The notes: a model not told the origin generated them from the letters alone. Numbered from the stretch's first letter, positions 34,430 to 43,889 are shown. The stretch: 64,000 bases of DNA from Streptomyces xanthophaeus (GCF_030440515.1 NZ_CP076543.1:3348001-3412000), one strand, 5' to 3'. Translations and numbers: made by a program.

Positions 34430-36022
34430 CTACTCCCACTCGATGGTGCCCGGGGGCTTGCTCGTGCAGTCGAGGACCACCCGGTTCACCTCCGGCACCT
34501 CGTTGGTGATGCGGGTCGAGATCCGGGCGAGCACCTCGTACGGCATGCGCGTCCAGTCCGCCGTCATCGCGTCCTCGGAGGAGACGGGGCGCAGCACGAT
34601 CGGGTGGCCGTAGGTGCGGCCGTCGCCCTGGACGCCGACGCTGCGGACGTCCGCGAGCAGGACGACCGGGCACTGCCAGATCTCGCGGTCCAGGCCGGCC
34701 GCGGTGAGCTCGTGGCGGGCGATGGCGTCGGCCTCGCGGAGCAGGTCCAGGCGCTCCTTGGTGACCTCGCCGACGATGCGGATGCCGAGGCCGGGGCCCG
34801 GGAAGGGCTGGCGCTGGACGATCTCGTCGGGCAGGCCGAGTTCCTGGCCGACCATCCGGACCTCGTCCTTGAACAGCTGGCGCAGCGGCTCGACGAGCTC
34901 GAACTCGATGTCGTCGGGGAGACCGCCCACGTTGTGGTGGGACTTGATGTTGGCGGTGCCGGTGCCGCCGCCGGACTCGACGACGTCCGGGTACAGGGTG
35001 CCCTGCACGAGGAAGGCGACCGCGGGGCCGTCCTCCTGGAGGATCTCCAGCTGGGCCTGCTCGAAGACGCGGATGAACTCGCGGCCGATGATCTTGCGCT
35101 TGGTCTCCGGGTCGGAGACGCCGGCCAGCGCGGTCAGGAAGCGCTCCTGCGCGTCGACGACCTTCAGCTGCACGCCGGTCGCGGCGACGAAGTCCTTCTC
35201 GACCTGCTCGGTCTCACCCTTGCGCATCAGGCCGTGGTCGACGTAGACGCAGGTCAGCTGCGAGCCGATGGCCTTCTGCACGAGGGCCGCGGCGACGGCG
35301 GAGTCGACGCCGCCGGAGAGGCCGCAGATGGCGCGCTTGTCGCCGACCTGCTCGCGGATCGCCGCGATCTGCTCCTCGACGATGTTGCCGGTGGTCCAGG
35401 TGGGGGCGAGGCCCGCGCCGCGGTAGAGGAAGTGCTCCAGGATCTGCTGGCCGTGCGTGGAGTGCATCACCTCGGGGTGGTACTGCACGCCGTACAGCTT
35501 CTTCTCGTCGTTCTCGAAGGCCGCGACCGGGACGACGTTCGTCGACGCGGTGACGGTGAAGCCCTCGGGGGCGGCGGAGCAGGCGTCGCCGTGGGACATC
35601 CACACCGACTGGTTCTCGGGGGTGCCCTCGAAGAGGGTGGAGCCGGCCTTGGAGACGGCCAGCGGGGTGCGGCCGTACTCGCGGGCGCCGGTGTTGTCGA
35701 CCTGGCCACCGAGGGTGACCGCCATCAGCTGGAAGCCGTAGCACATGCCGAAGACGGGGACGCCGGCCTCGAAGAGGGCGCGGGCGTCGTCCAGGCGCGG
35801 GGCGCCCTCCTCGTACACGGACGACGGACCGCCGGAGAGGATGATCGCCTTGGGGTTCTTGGCCAGCATCTCGTCGACGGGCATCGAGCTCGGCACGATC
35901 TCGCTGTAGACCCGTGCTTCGCGGACGCGGCGGGCGATGAGCTGGGCGTACTGGGCGCCGAAGTCGACGACGAGAACCGTGTCCGGGGCGCTGTCGTGGG
36001 CGGCGGAGGGTGCTTCTGGCAC
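34430..36022 (-). CDS. guaA: GMP synthase (glutamine-hydrolysing)
   Basis: Amidates XMP to GMP with glutamine and ATP. 530 residues. Glutamine amidotransferase triad: Cys in [11 protein letters not shown], His and Glu in [12 protein letters not shown]. Synthetase P-loop [12 protein letters not shown] and the C-terminal dimerisation domain with the terminal KPPGTIEWE. Start: the GTG giving [11 protein letters not shown], with GGAAGG eight bases upstream; the open frame beyond it crosses the promoter region. Works with guaB about 20 kb to the right. Divergent from the chorismate mutase leader. Confidence 0.96.
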   Translation of the reverse strand: MPEAPSAAHDSAPDTVLVVDFGAQYAQLIARRVREARVYSEIVPSSMPVDEMLAKNPKAIILSGGPSSVYEEGAPRLDDARALFEAGVPVFGMCYGFQLMAVTLGGQVDNTGAREYGRTPLAVSKAGSTLFEGTPENQSVWMSHGDACSAAPEGFTVTASTNVVPVAAFENDEKKLYGVQYHPEVMHSTHGQQILEHFLYRGAGLAPTWTTGNIVEEQIAAIREQVGDKRAICGLSGGVDSAVAAALVQKAIGSQLTCVYVDHGLMRKGETEQVEKDFVAATGVQLKVVDAQERFLTALAGVSDPETKRKIIGREFIRVFEQAQLEILQEDGPAVAFLVQGTLYPDVVESGGGTGTANIKSHHNVGGLPDDIEFELVEPLRQLFKDEVRMVGQELGLPDEIVQRQPFPGPGLGIRIVGEVTKERLDLLREADAIARHELTAAGLDREIWQCPVVLLADVRSVGVQGDGRTYGHPIVLRPVSSEDAMTADWTRMPYEVLARISTRITNEVPEVNRVVLDCTSKPPGTIEWE

Positions 36023-36109
36023 GGGGCGGCCTTCCGGCGGAAGAGGTGGCTGTTTTGTCGATTCTAACGGGGGACGCAGGGCCCTCTTCGTCTCACCATC
36101 CGAATCGGC

Positions 36110-36139
36110 TTGGCCCCGGGGCCGACGGAAGGTAATAAT
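36110..36139 (+). promoter_or_regulatory. promoter of the chorismate mutase leader (putatively leaderless)
   Basis: A -35-like TTGGCC at 36110-36115, an 18-bp spacer and a -10-like AATAAT at 36134-36139 (within TAATAAT). The predicted transcription start falls at about 36146-36147, the ATG of the leader peptide, so this transcript would be leaderless. Only the -10 is strong. Confidence 0.6.
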
Positions 36140-36146
36140 CCGTCCC

Positions 36147-36215
36147 ATGCGCAAGCAGCTGAGCTTCCTCTTTACCTATGGCACCGGTCGGTCCGGTCGC
36201 CATGGGTCCTCGTGA
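36147..36215 (+). CDS. attenuator leader peptide containing Phe-Leu-Phe-Thr-Tyr
   Basis: 22 codons starting [14 protein letters not shown] and ending in TGA. It contains clustered aromatic codons TTC-CTC-TTT-ACC-TAT at 36165-36179. These are products of the pathway that the downstream chorismate mutase feeds. The stop falls 26 bp before a strong terminator hairpin. Downstream of the Tyr codon the mRNA can form a pause stem. Ribosome stalling at the aromatic codons would free the alternative pairing described under the attenuator entry. Too short to have been called as a gene; the interpretation rests on the leader-terminator-gene layout. Confidence 0.75.
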   Translation: MRKQLSFLFTYGTGRSGRHGSS

Positions 36216-36275
36216 TGCTCGCTTGAGCCACTGACTTCCCACAAGCGCCCCGGTCCGACAGGACCGGGGCGCTTG
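36178..36275 (+). promoter_or_regulatory. transcription attenuator of the chorismate mutase gene
   Basis: Three alternative pairings are visible. Pause stem: 36178-36187 with 36193-36203, ten pairs and one bulge. Antiterminator: GTCGGTCCGG at 36187-36196 pairs with CCGGTCCGAC at 36250-36259, nine of ten pairs. Terminator: 36242-36256 with 36261-36275. The pause stem begins inside the Tyr codon, so a ribosome stalled at the Phe/Tyr codons would block it and favour the antiterminator. This matches the classical amino-acid attenuator layout; it was deduced from sequence only. Confidence 0.72.
36242..36275 (+). terminator. attenuator terminator hairpin
   Basis: Perfect 15-bp stem with a GACA loop, followed by CGCGTTTCC. 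It lies between the leader stop codon and the chorismate mutase start, so it can only serve as a regulated terminator on this strand. Confidence 0.85.
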
Positions 36276-36323
36276 CGCGTTTCCGCTCCTGTCGGCACGA
36301 CACGATCCACAGGAGAGAACACC

Positions 36324-36584
36324 ATGAGCGTCACCACCACCCCCGAGCAGCTGATCGCCGACTCCCGTACGCGCATCGACGCCCTCGACGACCGGATCAT
36401 CGGTCTGATCCAGGAGCGGATGGCCGTCTCGACCGTCATCCAGGACGCCCGGATCGCCTCCGGCGGGCGCCGGGTGCACCTGTCGCGCGAGATGGAGGTG
36501 CTCTCGCACTGGAGCGATGCGCTCGGGAAGCCCGGCACCGCCCTCGCCATGACCCTGCTGGAGCTGTGCCGGGGGCGCGTGTGA
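36324..36584 (+). CDS. chorismate mutase (AroQ class, short intracellular type)
   Basis: 86 residues, all-helical. Converts chorismate to prephenate at the branch to Phe and Tyr. Conserved pieces: RIDALDDRIIGLIQERM in the long first helix, and the active-site region GGRRVHLSREMEVL. The length and sequence resemble the intracellular mycobacterial enzyme (Rv0948c), whose activity depends on a DAHP-synthase partner; that dependence here is inference. The ATG has AGGAGAG seven bases upstream. A frame open to 36273 is leader sequence. Preceded by a leader peptide and attenuator; followed by a hairpin at 36792. Confidence 0.9.
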   Translation: MSVTTTPEQLIADSRTRIDALDDRIIGLIQERMAVSTVIQDARIASGGRRVHLSREMEVLSHWSDALGKPGTALAMTLLELCRGRV

Positions 36585-36857
36585 CGGCTGTTCGTCACCC
36601 GTCCGGACCGTGACCGGCCCCGGGGCCCTTCGTTGGTGAGGGTGTCCGCGTCAGCCAGCCGCGGAACCGTAACACCACGCGTGGATCCGCTGGAGCGATG
36701 AGACGCACGCCCCGTGGAGCGTGCGTCGTGGGACCTCGCTCCTTCGCGTGACCGGACGGCAGGGGACAGCAGCCCGGTCACCCCGTAAAGGACGACCGGC
36801 CCGGGGGACGCCCCGGGCCGGTCGTTCTGCGTTGTCGCGCCTGCGTGGCGTACGCCG
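36585..36857. other. 273-bp gap after chorismate mutase
   Basis: No gene seen. It holds a 9-bp hairpin (36702-36710 with 36719-36727) and the stronger terminator at 36792-36825. Confidence 0.5.
36792..36825. terminator. bidirectional hairpin terminator
   Basis: 15-bp perfect stem with a GACG loop (36792-36806 with 36811-36825), then TCTGCG. It lies between the chorismate mutase gene and the converging surface-protein gene. Confidence 0.85.
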
Positions 36858-38519
36858 TTACGCGTGCCCGCCCGCCTTGCGGCGGAACGCCAGGAACAGC
36901 CCGGCGCCGACGGCCAGGAACACCGCGCCGCCGAGCGCGATCACCTGGGCGGAGCTGCCGGTGGAGGCGAGGCCGCCGTTGGGCGTGACACCCGTACCGG
37001 TGGCCGAGGCGCTCGGCGTCGCGGACGCGGTGGGCGTCGCGGAGCCGGTCGGGGCCGGCGTGGCCGAGGTGGTGGCGGTCGGGGTCGGGTTCGGTCCGGT
37101 GCCCTTCGCGTTGATCACGAGGGCCGCCGTGTCGTTGCTGTGGTTCGGGTCCCAGAGCTGGCCCGTGGTGCCCTGCGGCTTCTCCCGGCCGACCGTGATC
37201 GAGCCCTTGGCGTCCGCCACGACCTTCTCGATCTTCAGCTGGAACGGATAGGCGACCGCCTCCTTCTCCCCGACGACATGGCCGGTGGAGCAGAAGTAGC
37301 GCGGCGCACCCAGGGCCTGCTCGCGGTCGCTGCCGTCCGCGGCGACCCCCTTGCAGCCGGCCGGCACCTTCGTGACCCTCGCACCCGCCGGGATCACGAT
37401 GTCGGTCCGGGCGATGGCGGCACCGTGGCGCAGGTCGGCGACCCACGCGGGGCCGTTGTTGCGGAACCCGAAGTCGACGTCGACCGTGTCACCGGCCTTG
37501 CCCGTGAGGGACACGCCCGTGGCCACCAGGTCCGCGGTGTTGCGCGTCGCGAAGTCGAACTCCTGGATGTTGTTCCAGGGGTCGAGGTCGGTCGCCTGCT
37601 GGGCGGACCGGGCCGCGGCCTTGGGGGCCTGCTTCGCCGCGGCCAGCTTGTTGCGGGCGGCCGCGGGCGCGCGGTTCTTCGCCGCCTTCGGCTGGTCGCC
37701 GGCCGCGTACACCGCGTAGGTCAGGCCGTCGATGAAGGCGTGCGGGGCGGCCTTGAGGGTGAGCGGGCCGTCGACGCCGTAGACCGCGCCCGGCTCGTAC
37801 TCGCCTTCCAGCAGGCACTGCACCGTGGTCCAGCCGGTGTTCCACGGCTGGTTCGCGCTGGTGTCGTCGGAGTAGGAGCAGTTGTCGTACTGCTCGACCA
37901 GGTCGATGCCGTGCGTGGTGCGCATCTCGAGCACGACGCCGTTGACGGGGTCGGTGCCCTCGTTGGCGAAGATGATCGACAGGTTCTGCTTGTCGCCCGG
38001 CTTCTGCTCCGCCTTCAGCCGGGCCCGCTCCAGCACCAGGTCGGGGCCGCCCACGCGCACCTTGGTGGTGGCGGGCTTGAAGGTGGCGCCTTCCGCCGCG
38101 CCGGTGAGCGTCAGGTCGGCGGTCGCGCCGACCTTGCTGTCCTTGGCTGCGCCGAGGTCCAGGTTCACGACGGTGGTCTCGCCCGTCCACAGCGCCCAGC
38201 GCTTGCAGGTCACGGCCGCGGCCGTGAGCTTGCAGTCCGCGCCCCGGTCCTTGGCGAGCGTCACGTCGGCGATGCCCTTGAGGCCGCTCAGGTCGATCGT
38301 GAAGGTGCTCGGGCGGTCGAACGTCTTGGTGGAGTCGTTGACGATCCGGAACTCCACCGAGGTCTTCTGCGGCTCGCCGCTCTGCCCGGGGTGCGGGCGC
38401 AGACCGATCCCGGCCGGTCCGGCCAGGGTGAAGACGGGGTCCGCGGCGTGTGCGGGAGTGGTGGCGAGCCCCAGGGCCACGAGGGCGCCGGCAGCCAGCA
38501 ACGAGATGCGCTTTCTCAT
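36858..38519 (-). CDS. LAXTG-anchored cell-wall surface protein
   Basis: 553 residues. Signal peptide MRKRISLLAAGALVALGLA with an AHA-type cleavage site near residue 25. The long extracellular part is built of Ig-like beta domains (conserved-domain family not assigned). Three cysteine-bearing segments are visible (ADCKL, DNCSYSD, AGCKG). A Thr/Pro/Ala/Ser wall-spanning stretch near 490-520 precedes the sorting signal LASTG, a hydrophobic helix and a basic tail RRKAGGHA. LAXTG is the streptomycete class E sortase motif. Probably wall-attached; ligand unknown. Confidence 0.85.
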   Translation of the reverse strand: MRKRISLLAAGALVALGLATTPAHAADPVFTLAGPAGIGLRPHPGQSGEPQKTSVEFRIVNDSTKTFDRPSTFTIDLSGLKGIADVTLAKDRGADCKLTAAAVTCKRWALWTGETTVVNLDLGAAKDSKVGATADLTLTGAAEGATFKPATTKVRVGGPDLVLERARLKAEQKPGDKQNLSIIFANEGTDPVNGVVLEMRTTHGIDLVEQYDNCSYSDDTSANQPWNTGWTTVQCLLEGEYEPGAVYGVDGPLTLKAAPHAFIDGLTYAVYAAGDQPKAAKNRAPAAARNKLAAAKQAPKAAARSAQQATDLDPWNNIQEFDFATRNTADLVATGVSLTGKAGDTVDVDFGFRNNGPAWVADLRHGAAIARTDIVIPAGARVTKVPAGCKGVAADGSDREQALGAPRYFCSTGHVVGEKEAVAYPFQLKIEKVVADAKGSITVGREKPQGTTGQLWDPNHSNDTAALVINAKGTGPNPTPTATTSATPAPTGSATPTASATPSASATGTGVTPNGGLASTGSSAQVIALGGAVFLAVGAGLFLAFRRKAGGHA

Positions 38520-38640
38520 GCAGCCGTTGACCGTCGAACATCAGTCGCAGTTGCACACTTCACCGTGTGATCGACACCACAGCCCGGCACCGCGGATTCC
38601 GGTACAACCATCAAGGCTGAACATCTGTCACGTATGTACC

Positions 38641-38683
38641 GCGGTGGGTACCGCGCTCGGAGGGGGAGCGCGGTACCCACCGC
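38641..38683 (-). terminator. hairpin terminator downstream of the GMC oxidoreductase gene
   Basis: 18-bp perfect stem with a 7-nt loop (38641-38658 with 38666-38683), 26 bp beyond the GMC stop codon and upstream of the surface-protein gene. Confidence 0.85.
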
Positions 38684-38708
38684 TGTCACACGACAGATTC
38701 CGGATCGC

Positions 38709-40496
38709 TCAGGACCGGCGCGGCGGAATCTCCGGAACCCCGAGGAACGGCAGCCGCAGCGCGCCGAAAGCCTCCTTGGGGACCGCCGGACGGACCGGCT
38801 CCACCGCGTCCAGGCGGACGTACGCGCCACCCTGCTCGGGCCGCGGGTCCCGCTCGCCCCGGTTCGGCCAGTACGACATCGCCCGTTCCGCCTGCGCGGT
38901 GATCGTCAGCGACGGGTTCACCCCGAGGTTCGCGGAGACGGCCGAGCCGTCCACCACCGAGATGCCCGGGTGCCCGTAGAGCCGGTGGTACGGGTCCACC
39001 ACGCCCTCTTCCGGCGAGGCGCCGATCGGGCAGCCGCCCAGGAAGTGCGCGGTCAGCGGGGTCCCCATCAGCTCGCCGATGTTGCTGCCCGGGAAGCCGT
39101 TGATCTCCTCGGCCAGCAGGGTCGCGGCCTGCGTGGCCTCCGCGATCTGGACCGGGTTCGGGGCGCCGTGCCCCTGGCGGGCCGTGAGCAGGCCCTTCCC
39201 GATCCCGCCGGGCTTGCGGTACGTGGTCAGCGAGTTGTCCAGCGACTGCATGACCAGGCCGATGATGGTCCGCTCCGACCAGCGCCGGTTGGACAGCGAA
39301 CGTGCCAGCTGCACCGGGTGCCGCACGGTCCGGCCGAGCCAGGCGCGGACCCGGTGCTTGCTGTGGGGGACCTGGAGGACGGTCATGAACCCCATGGCGT
39401 TGGAGCCCTTGCCGTAGCGGACGGGCTCGATGTGGGTGTCGGCGTTGGGGTGCACGGAGGAGGTGATGGCCACGCCCCGGGTGAAGTCGGCCCGGCGGTC
39501 GCCGCCGTGCCGCTTGCGGTAGCGGCGGTCGTCGGTCTGCGCGCCGACCAGGCCCTCGGAGTTGGTCCGGGTCAGCTCCCCGAGCCGGTGCGAGAGGCGC
39601 GGGAGCTCGCCGCGGTCCTTCATGGTGTGCAGCAGGGTCTGCGTGCCGTAGGTGCCCGCCGCGACGACGACGTACCGGGCGCGCAGTACCTTCGCCCGGC
39701 CCCGCCGGCGGCCGTCGGTGGGGACGGTGCGGACGCGGTAGCCGCCCTCGGGGTGGTCGGAGAGCGCGGTGACGGTGGTCATCGGGTGGATGACGGCGCC
39801 GGCGCGCTCGGCGAGGTGCAGGTAGTTCTCGTTCAGGGTGTTCTTCGCGCCGTGCCGGCAGCCGGTCATGCACTCGCCGCATTCCGTGCAGGCCTTGCGG
39901 GCGGGGCCGGCGCCGCCGAAGTACGGGTCGGGGACCTCGTCCCCGGGCCGGACCTTGGGCTGCGCCTCGCCGTCGGCGCCGTCGCCGAAGAAGACGCCGA
40001 CCGGGGCCATGTGGAAGGAGTCCGCGACGCCCATCTTCTCGGCGGCCGCCTTGAGGTGGACGTCGGAGGGGGTCATGGTCGGGTTGAGGCGCACCCCGAG
40101 CATCCGCTTGGCCTGCTCGTAGTAGGGGGTGAGCTCCTCGCGCCAGTCGGTGATGGAGGCCCACTGCCGGTCCTCGAAGAAGGCGGTGGGCGGCACGTAC
40201 AGCGTGTTCGCGTAGTTGAGCGAGCCGCCGCCCACGCCGGCGCCCGCGAGCACCATCACGTTGCCGAGCAGGTGGATCCGCTGGATCCCGTAGAGCCCGA
40301 GGGCCGGGGCCCACAGGTAGTTGCGCAGGTCCCAGCTGTTCTTCGGCAGGCTCTCGCGGGTGAAGCGGCGTCCCGCTTCCAGGACGCCGACCCGGTAGCC
40401 CTTCTCGGTCAGGCGCAGCGCCGAGACCGATCCGCCGAAGCCCGATCCGATGACGATGACGTCGTAGTCGTAGGAATCAGATGCAGACTCAGACAC
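38709..40496 (-). CDS. GMC-type FAD oxidoreductase with iron-sulfur cysteine motif
   Basis: 595 residues. FAD-binding GSGFGGSVSAL at 17-27. The GMC middle region includes GAGVGGGSLNYANT. It also has a four-cysteine ferredoxin-like cluster C203-x2-C206-x2-C209-x3-C213 (ACTECGECMTGC), which places it in the cholesterol oxidase-like branch rather than the alcohol oxidases. The C-terminus carries GCPIGASPEEGVVD and the NPSLTI end motif. The GTG start sits 11 bp after the aldehyde dehydrogenase stop, so the pair forms an operon. Mycobacteria have a choD-type enzyme next to guaB3; here the order is related but not adjacent. Substrate unknown. Confidence 0.88.
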   Translation of the reverse strand: MSESASDSYDYDVIVIGSGFGGSVSALRLTEKGYRVGVLEAGRRFTRESLPKNSWDLRNYLWAPALGLYGIQRIHLLGNVMVLAGAGVGGGSLNYANTLYVPPTAFFEDRQWASITDWREELTPYYEQAKRMLGVRLNPTMTPSDVHLKAAAEKMGVADSFHMAPVGVFFGDGADGEAQPKVRPGDEVPDPYFGGAGPARKACTECGECMTGCRHGAKNTLNENYLHLAERAGAVIHPMTTVTALSDHPEGGYRVRTVPTDGRRRGRAKVLRARYVVVAAGTYGTQTLLHTMKDRGELPRLSHRLGELTRTNSEGLVGAQTDDRRYRKRHGGDRRADFTRGVAITSSVHPNADTHIEPVRYGKGSNAMGFMTVLQVPHSKHRVRAWLGRTVRHPVQLARSLSNRRWSERTIIGLVMQSLDNSLTTYRKPGGIGKGLLTARQGHGAPNPVQIAEATQAATLLAEEINGFPGSNIGELMGTPLTAHFLGGCPIGASPEEGVVDPYHRLYGHPGISVVDGSAVSANLGVNPSLTITAQAERAMSYWPNRGERDPRPEQGGAYVRLDAVEPVRPAVPKEAFGALRLPFLGVPEIPPRRS

Positions 40497-40507
40497 GGTG
40501 CTGCCCC

Positions 40508-42139
40508 TTAGCGGAGTCGGAGGGCCTTCATGACCTTGAGGCTGCGGGTCATGAACGCCGCGTACTTCTCGTCGTCCATGCCCAGCGAGGGCGCCATCGG
40601 GAGCAGCCGCTGGTGGGCGACGGTCTGGGCCTCGGTGTACTTGAGGATGCCCTCGGAGCCGTGGCGGCGGCCGAGGCCGGAGTCCTTCATGCCGCCCATG
40701 GGTGCCTGGGCACTGCCGTAGGCGGGGGCGTAACCCTCGTTGATGTTGACGGTGCCGGTGCGCAGGCGGGCGGCGACGGCGTGGCCGCGGCGGGAGTCCT
40801 TGGTCCAGACGCTGGAGTTCAGGCCGTACGCGGTGGCGTTGGCCTCGGCGATCGCCTGGTCCTCGTCGGTGAAGCGGTAGATGGAGACGACGGGGCCGAA
40901 GGTCTCCTCGCCGCACACCGCCATGGGGGCCTCGACGCCGTCGAGGATGGTGGGCTCGTAGAAGAGCGGGCCGATGTCGGGGCGGGCGGTGCCGCCGGCG
41001 ACGAGGGTGGCGCCCTTGGCCACGGCTTCGTCCACGTGCCGCTGTACGGTCTCCAGCTGGCGCTCGCCGACCAGGGAGCCCATGTCGGCGCCGTACGCGA
41101 GGGAGGCGCCGAGCCGCATGGCCTTCGTACGGGCGGCGAACCGCTCGACGAAGGCGTCGGCGATCGAGGCGTGGACGTAGAGCCGCTCGATGGAGATGCA
41201 GAGCTGTCCGGCGGAGGAGAAGCAGGCGCGGACGGCGCCCGCGGCGGCCTTCTCGATGTCGGCGTCGTGCAGGACGAGCATGGCGTTCTTGCCGCCGAGT
41301 TCGAGGGAGACCCCGACGAGGCGGTCGGCGGCGCCCCGGGCGACCTCGCGGCCGGTACGGGTGGAGCCGGTGAAGGAGACGTAGTCCGCGTGCCGGACCA
41401 CCTCGGGGCCGACGACGGGGCCCTCGCCGAGGACGATCTGGAAGACCTCGGCGGGCAGGCCGGCCTCGATCAGCAGGTCACGGGCCCACAGGGCGGTCAG
41501 CGCGGTCTCGGTGTCGGGCTTCATGACGAGCGCGTTGCCGGAGACGAAGGCGGGCAGGGCGTCGCCGACCGACAGTTCGAGCGGGTAGTTCCAGGGGGCG
41601 ATCTGGCCGACGACCCCGCGCGGCTGGCGCAGCTCGGTGACCTTGGTGAGGGTGGGCATGGCGCCGGTGTGGCCCTTGGGGCGCAGGTACCCGGGGGCCT
41701 TGCGCCCGTAGTGGCGGGCCGAGACGGCGACCGCCTGGACCTCCTCGTGCGCGTGCAGGCGGGCCTTGCCGGTCTCCAGCTGGATCAGGTCGAGGACCTC
41801 GGCCTGCCGGTCGAGGACCAGGTCGTGGAAGCGCAGCAGGACCGCCGCCCGCTTGGCGACGGGGACCGCCGCCCAGGCGGGCTGGGCGGCGCGGGCCCGG
41901 TCGAAGGCCTCGGCCACGTCCTCGGGGGTGGCCTCCGGGAGCTCCGCCAGCCGGTCCCCGGTGAAGGGGGTGTGGTTGGCGGTGCGGCCGGATCCGATCA
42001 CTCCGCGGGTCAGCCGGGCGACCAGGTCGGGGGTCACCACGTCGGCGGCGGTGCGGGCACCGGCCGGGGCCGGGGCGACCGGGTTGGTGGGCTCCGGTGC
42101 GGTCCGGAGGGGGGCGGCGGGGGCCTGCGAGTCCGTCAT
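40508..42139 (-). CDS. NAD(P)-dependent aldehyde dehydrogenase, probably succinate-semialdehyde dehydrogenase
   Basis: 543 residues. Catalytic Cys in SSAGQLCISIERL (about residue 306), general-base Glu in VSLELGGKN, cofactor loop FTGSTRTGREVA. The N-terminal ~60 residues form an Ala/Pro-rich extension. It matches the succinate-semialdehyde dehydrogenase branch by overall resemblance; the exact substrate is inferred. First gene of an operon with the GMC oxidoreductase. Confidence 0.88.
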   Translation of the reverse strand: MTDSQAPAAPLRTAPEPTNPVAPAPAGARTAADVVTPDLVARLTRGVIGSGRTANHTPFTGDRLAELPEATPEDVAEAFDRARAAQPAWAAVPVAKRAAVLLRFHDLVLDRQAEVLDLIQLETGKARLHAHEEVQAVAVSARHYGRKAPGYLRPKGHTGAMPTLTKVTELRQPRGVVGQIAPWNYPLELSVGDALPAFVSGNALVMKPDTETALTALWARDLLIEAGLPAEVFQIVLGEGPVVGPEVVRHADYVSFTGSTRTGREVARGAADRLVGVSLELGGKNAMLVLHDADIEKAAAGAVRACFSSAGQLCISIERLYVHASIADAFVERFAARTKAMRLGASLAYGADMGSLVGERQLETVQRHVDEAVAKGATLVAGGTARPDIGPLFYEPTILDGVEAPMAVCGEETFGPVVSIYRFTDEDQAIAEANATAYGLNSSVWTKDSRRGHAVAARLRTGTVNINEGYAPAYGSAQAPMGGMKDSGLGRRHGSEGILKYTEAQTVAHQRLLPMAPSLGMDDEKYAAFMTRSLKVMKALRLR

Positions 42140-42242
42140 GCCGGTGAGCGTATTGCGCCGGGCAGCCTTTGGGTACCCGCCGGTAACCGGATTTTGCCAT
42201 TTCCGCCAGCGATTGCTGGCAGGGTGCCGGAATCAGGGCGGA

Positions 42243-43889
42243 TCAGGGCTTCTTGGCGGGCGGCTCCCAGCCGCTGAGCACGATGTCGAACTGCTGCTCG
42301 GTCGTGGCCCAGCTCGCGACCGGGCTGGAGATGTAGATCGCGTACTCCGTGCCGTCCGGCGCGATGTACATCTGCTCCTTGGCGCGGCGCGGGCCCGGGT
42401 GGTTCTGCTTCTCCGTATAGGTGAAGTCCCAGAGCGCGGCCCGGGTGCTGTCCCGGAAGGTGTTCTGGTTCAGCCGCACCTTCTTGTAGTCCGTCCGCTT
42501 GGACACCTGCGTCTCCAGGTCGAGGAGGTGCGCGTACGGGTCCTTGTAGTCCGGGGTGGCATCGGAGGCGATCCGGATGAAGTGCTTCCCGTCGTCCGGG
42601 GTGTAGTCGATCTGGTCACCGTTCGCCTTGCGCGTCCAGCCCTCCGGGACGAACAGCGTGAAACCGGCGATGGGATCGGTGACCTTGTTGTAGCCGGCCG
42701 GAGGGGGCGCCGCCTGCGCCTTCCCGTCGTCGCCCGACTGCCCGGCCGTCGAGCTCGCGACCCGGTCCGGATCACCCTCCGTCCCCGAGTCCGCGTTGTA
42801 CTTGAGCACCCCGAACACACCGCCGCCGCCGAGCAGCGCGGCCACCAGGGCCACCACCGCGGCGCGCCTGAGCCGGCCGCCGTCCCGGTCGGCGGGCGCG
42901 GCCGCGGGCACCGCCCCGGAGACCGCGGGCTGCTCCGCCGGCGCGGTCGTCTGCGCGACGTCCCCCGGCGGAGCCGGCACCTCGGATCGTTCCTGCGCCG
43001 GGGCCAGTTCCTCCGGGGTCACCGCACGCGTGGGCACGTACGCCTGCGCGGCCTTCGGCTCGCGGCCCTCCATCGCCTCCAGCAGCATCCGCTCGGCCTC
43101 CTCGGCCGAGGGGCGCTCCGTCGGATCCTTGCGCAGCAGGGCCGTGATGACCGGCCCGAGCGCCCCGGCCTGGCGCAGCGCCGGCGGCTCGTCGTTGACC
43201 ACGGCCTGCAGGCTGGAGATGGGCGACGTACGGCGGAACGGCGAACGGGCCTCCACCGCCGTGTAGAGGGTGGCACCCAGCGACCACAGGTCGGAGGACG
43301 GGTCGGGGATGCCACCGGTGACCCGCTCGGGCGCCAGGTAGTCGATGGAGCCCACGATCTCGCCGGTGCGCGTGATCGACGAGTCGCCCTCGATCGCGGC
43401 GATCCCGAAGTCCGTGAGCAGCACCCGGCCGTCCTTGGCGAGCAGCACGTTGCCCGGCTTCACGTCACGGTGCAGTACGCCGACCGCGTGCGCGGCGCGC
43501 AGCGCGCCCAGCACGTGCAGGCCGATCCGGGCCGCCTCACGGGGCTCGATCCGCCCGGCCGCCTTGGCCGCGTCCGCGAGGGAGGGCCCGTCGATGTACT
43601 CCATGACGATCCACGGCCGGTCGTCGTGCTCCAGGACGTCGTGGACGGTGACGACCGCCGGGTGCTGGATCCGGGCCGCGGCCCGGGCCTCCTTCTGCGT
43701 CCGGGCGTGCATGACGTCCCGGTCGGCCTGGGCGACGTACAGACCCGCCGTCAGTTCCTTGACGGCGACGGTCCTGTGGAGCAGCTCGTCATGCGCGCGC
43801 CACACTTTGCCCATGCCGCCCCGGCCGATCGGCTCGACGAGCCGGTACCGGCCCGCCAGCACGGCGCCCCCACCTGTCTGCTGTTCCAC
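42243..43889 (-). CDS. membrane Ser/Thr protein kinase with extracytoplasmic sensor domain
   Basis: 548 residues. The kinase domain 14-280 has all catalytic motifs: glycine loop IGRGGMGKVW, Lys44 in VAVKEL, HRDVKPGN with Asp142, DFG with Asp160, and the SIDYLAPERV activation segment. A transmembrane helix lies at ~325-350 and a C-terminal extracytoplasmic domain opens with GFTLFVPEGW. It matches the PkaI-type kinases of the S. coelicolor SCO4775-4779 cluster (position from memory). Downstream gene of the kinase set; ends near the ALDH gene's promoter. Confidence 0.93.
   Translation of the reverse strand: MEQQTGGGAVLAGRYRLVEPIGRGGMGKVWRAHDELLHRTVAVKELTAGLYVAQADRDVMHARTQKEARAAARIQHPAVVTVHDVLEHDDRPWIVMEYIDGPSLADAAKAAGRIEPREAARIGLHVLGALRAAHAVGVLHRDVKPGNVLLAKDGRVLLTDFGIAAIEGDSSITRTGEIVGSIDYLAPERVTGGIPDPSSDLWSLGATLYTAVEARSPFRRTSPISSLQAVVNDEPPALRQAGALGPVITALLRKDPTERPSAEEAERMLLEAMEGREPKAAQAYVPTRAVTPEELAPAQERSEVPAPPGDVAQTTAPAEQPAVSGAVPAAAPADRDGGRLRRAAVVALVAALLGGGGVFGVLKYNADSGTEGDPDRVASSTAGQSGDDGKAQAAPPPAGYNKVTDPIAGFTLFVPEGWTRKANGDQIDYTPDDGKHFIRIASDATPDYKDPYAHLLDLETQVSKRTDYKKVRLNQNTFRDSTRAALWDFTYTEKQNHPGPRRAKEQMYIAPDGTEYAIYISSPVASWATTEQQFDIVLSGWEPPAKKP

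Noticed and set aside
38709..40916. A 735-codon reading of the GMC oxidoreductase
   Set aside because: The upstream 140 codons are out-of-frame sequence of the aldehyde dehydrogenase gene; the GTG at 40496 follows that gene's stop codon and starts the FAD-binding domain as expected.
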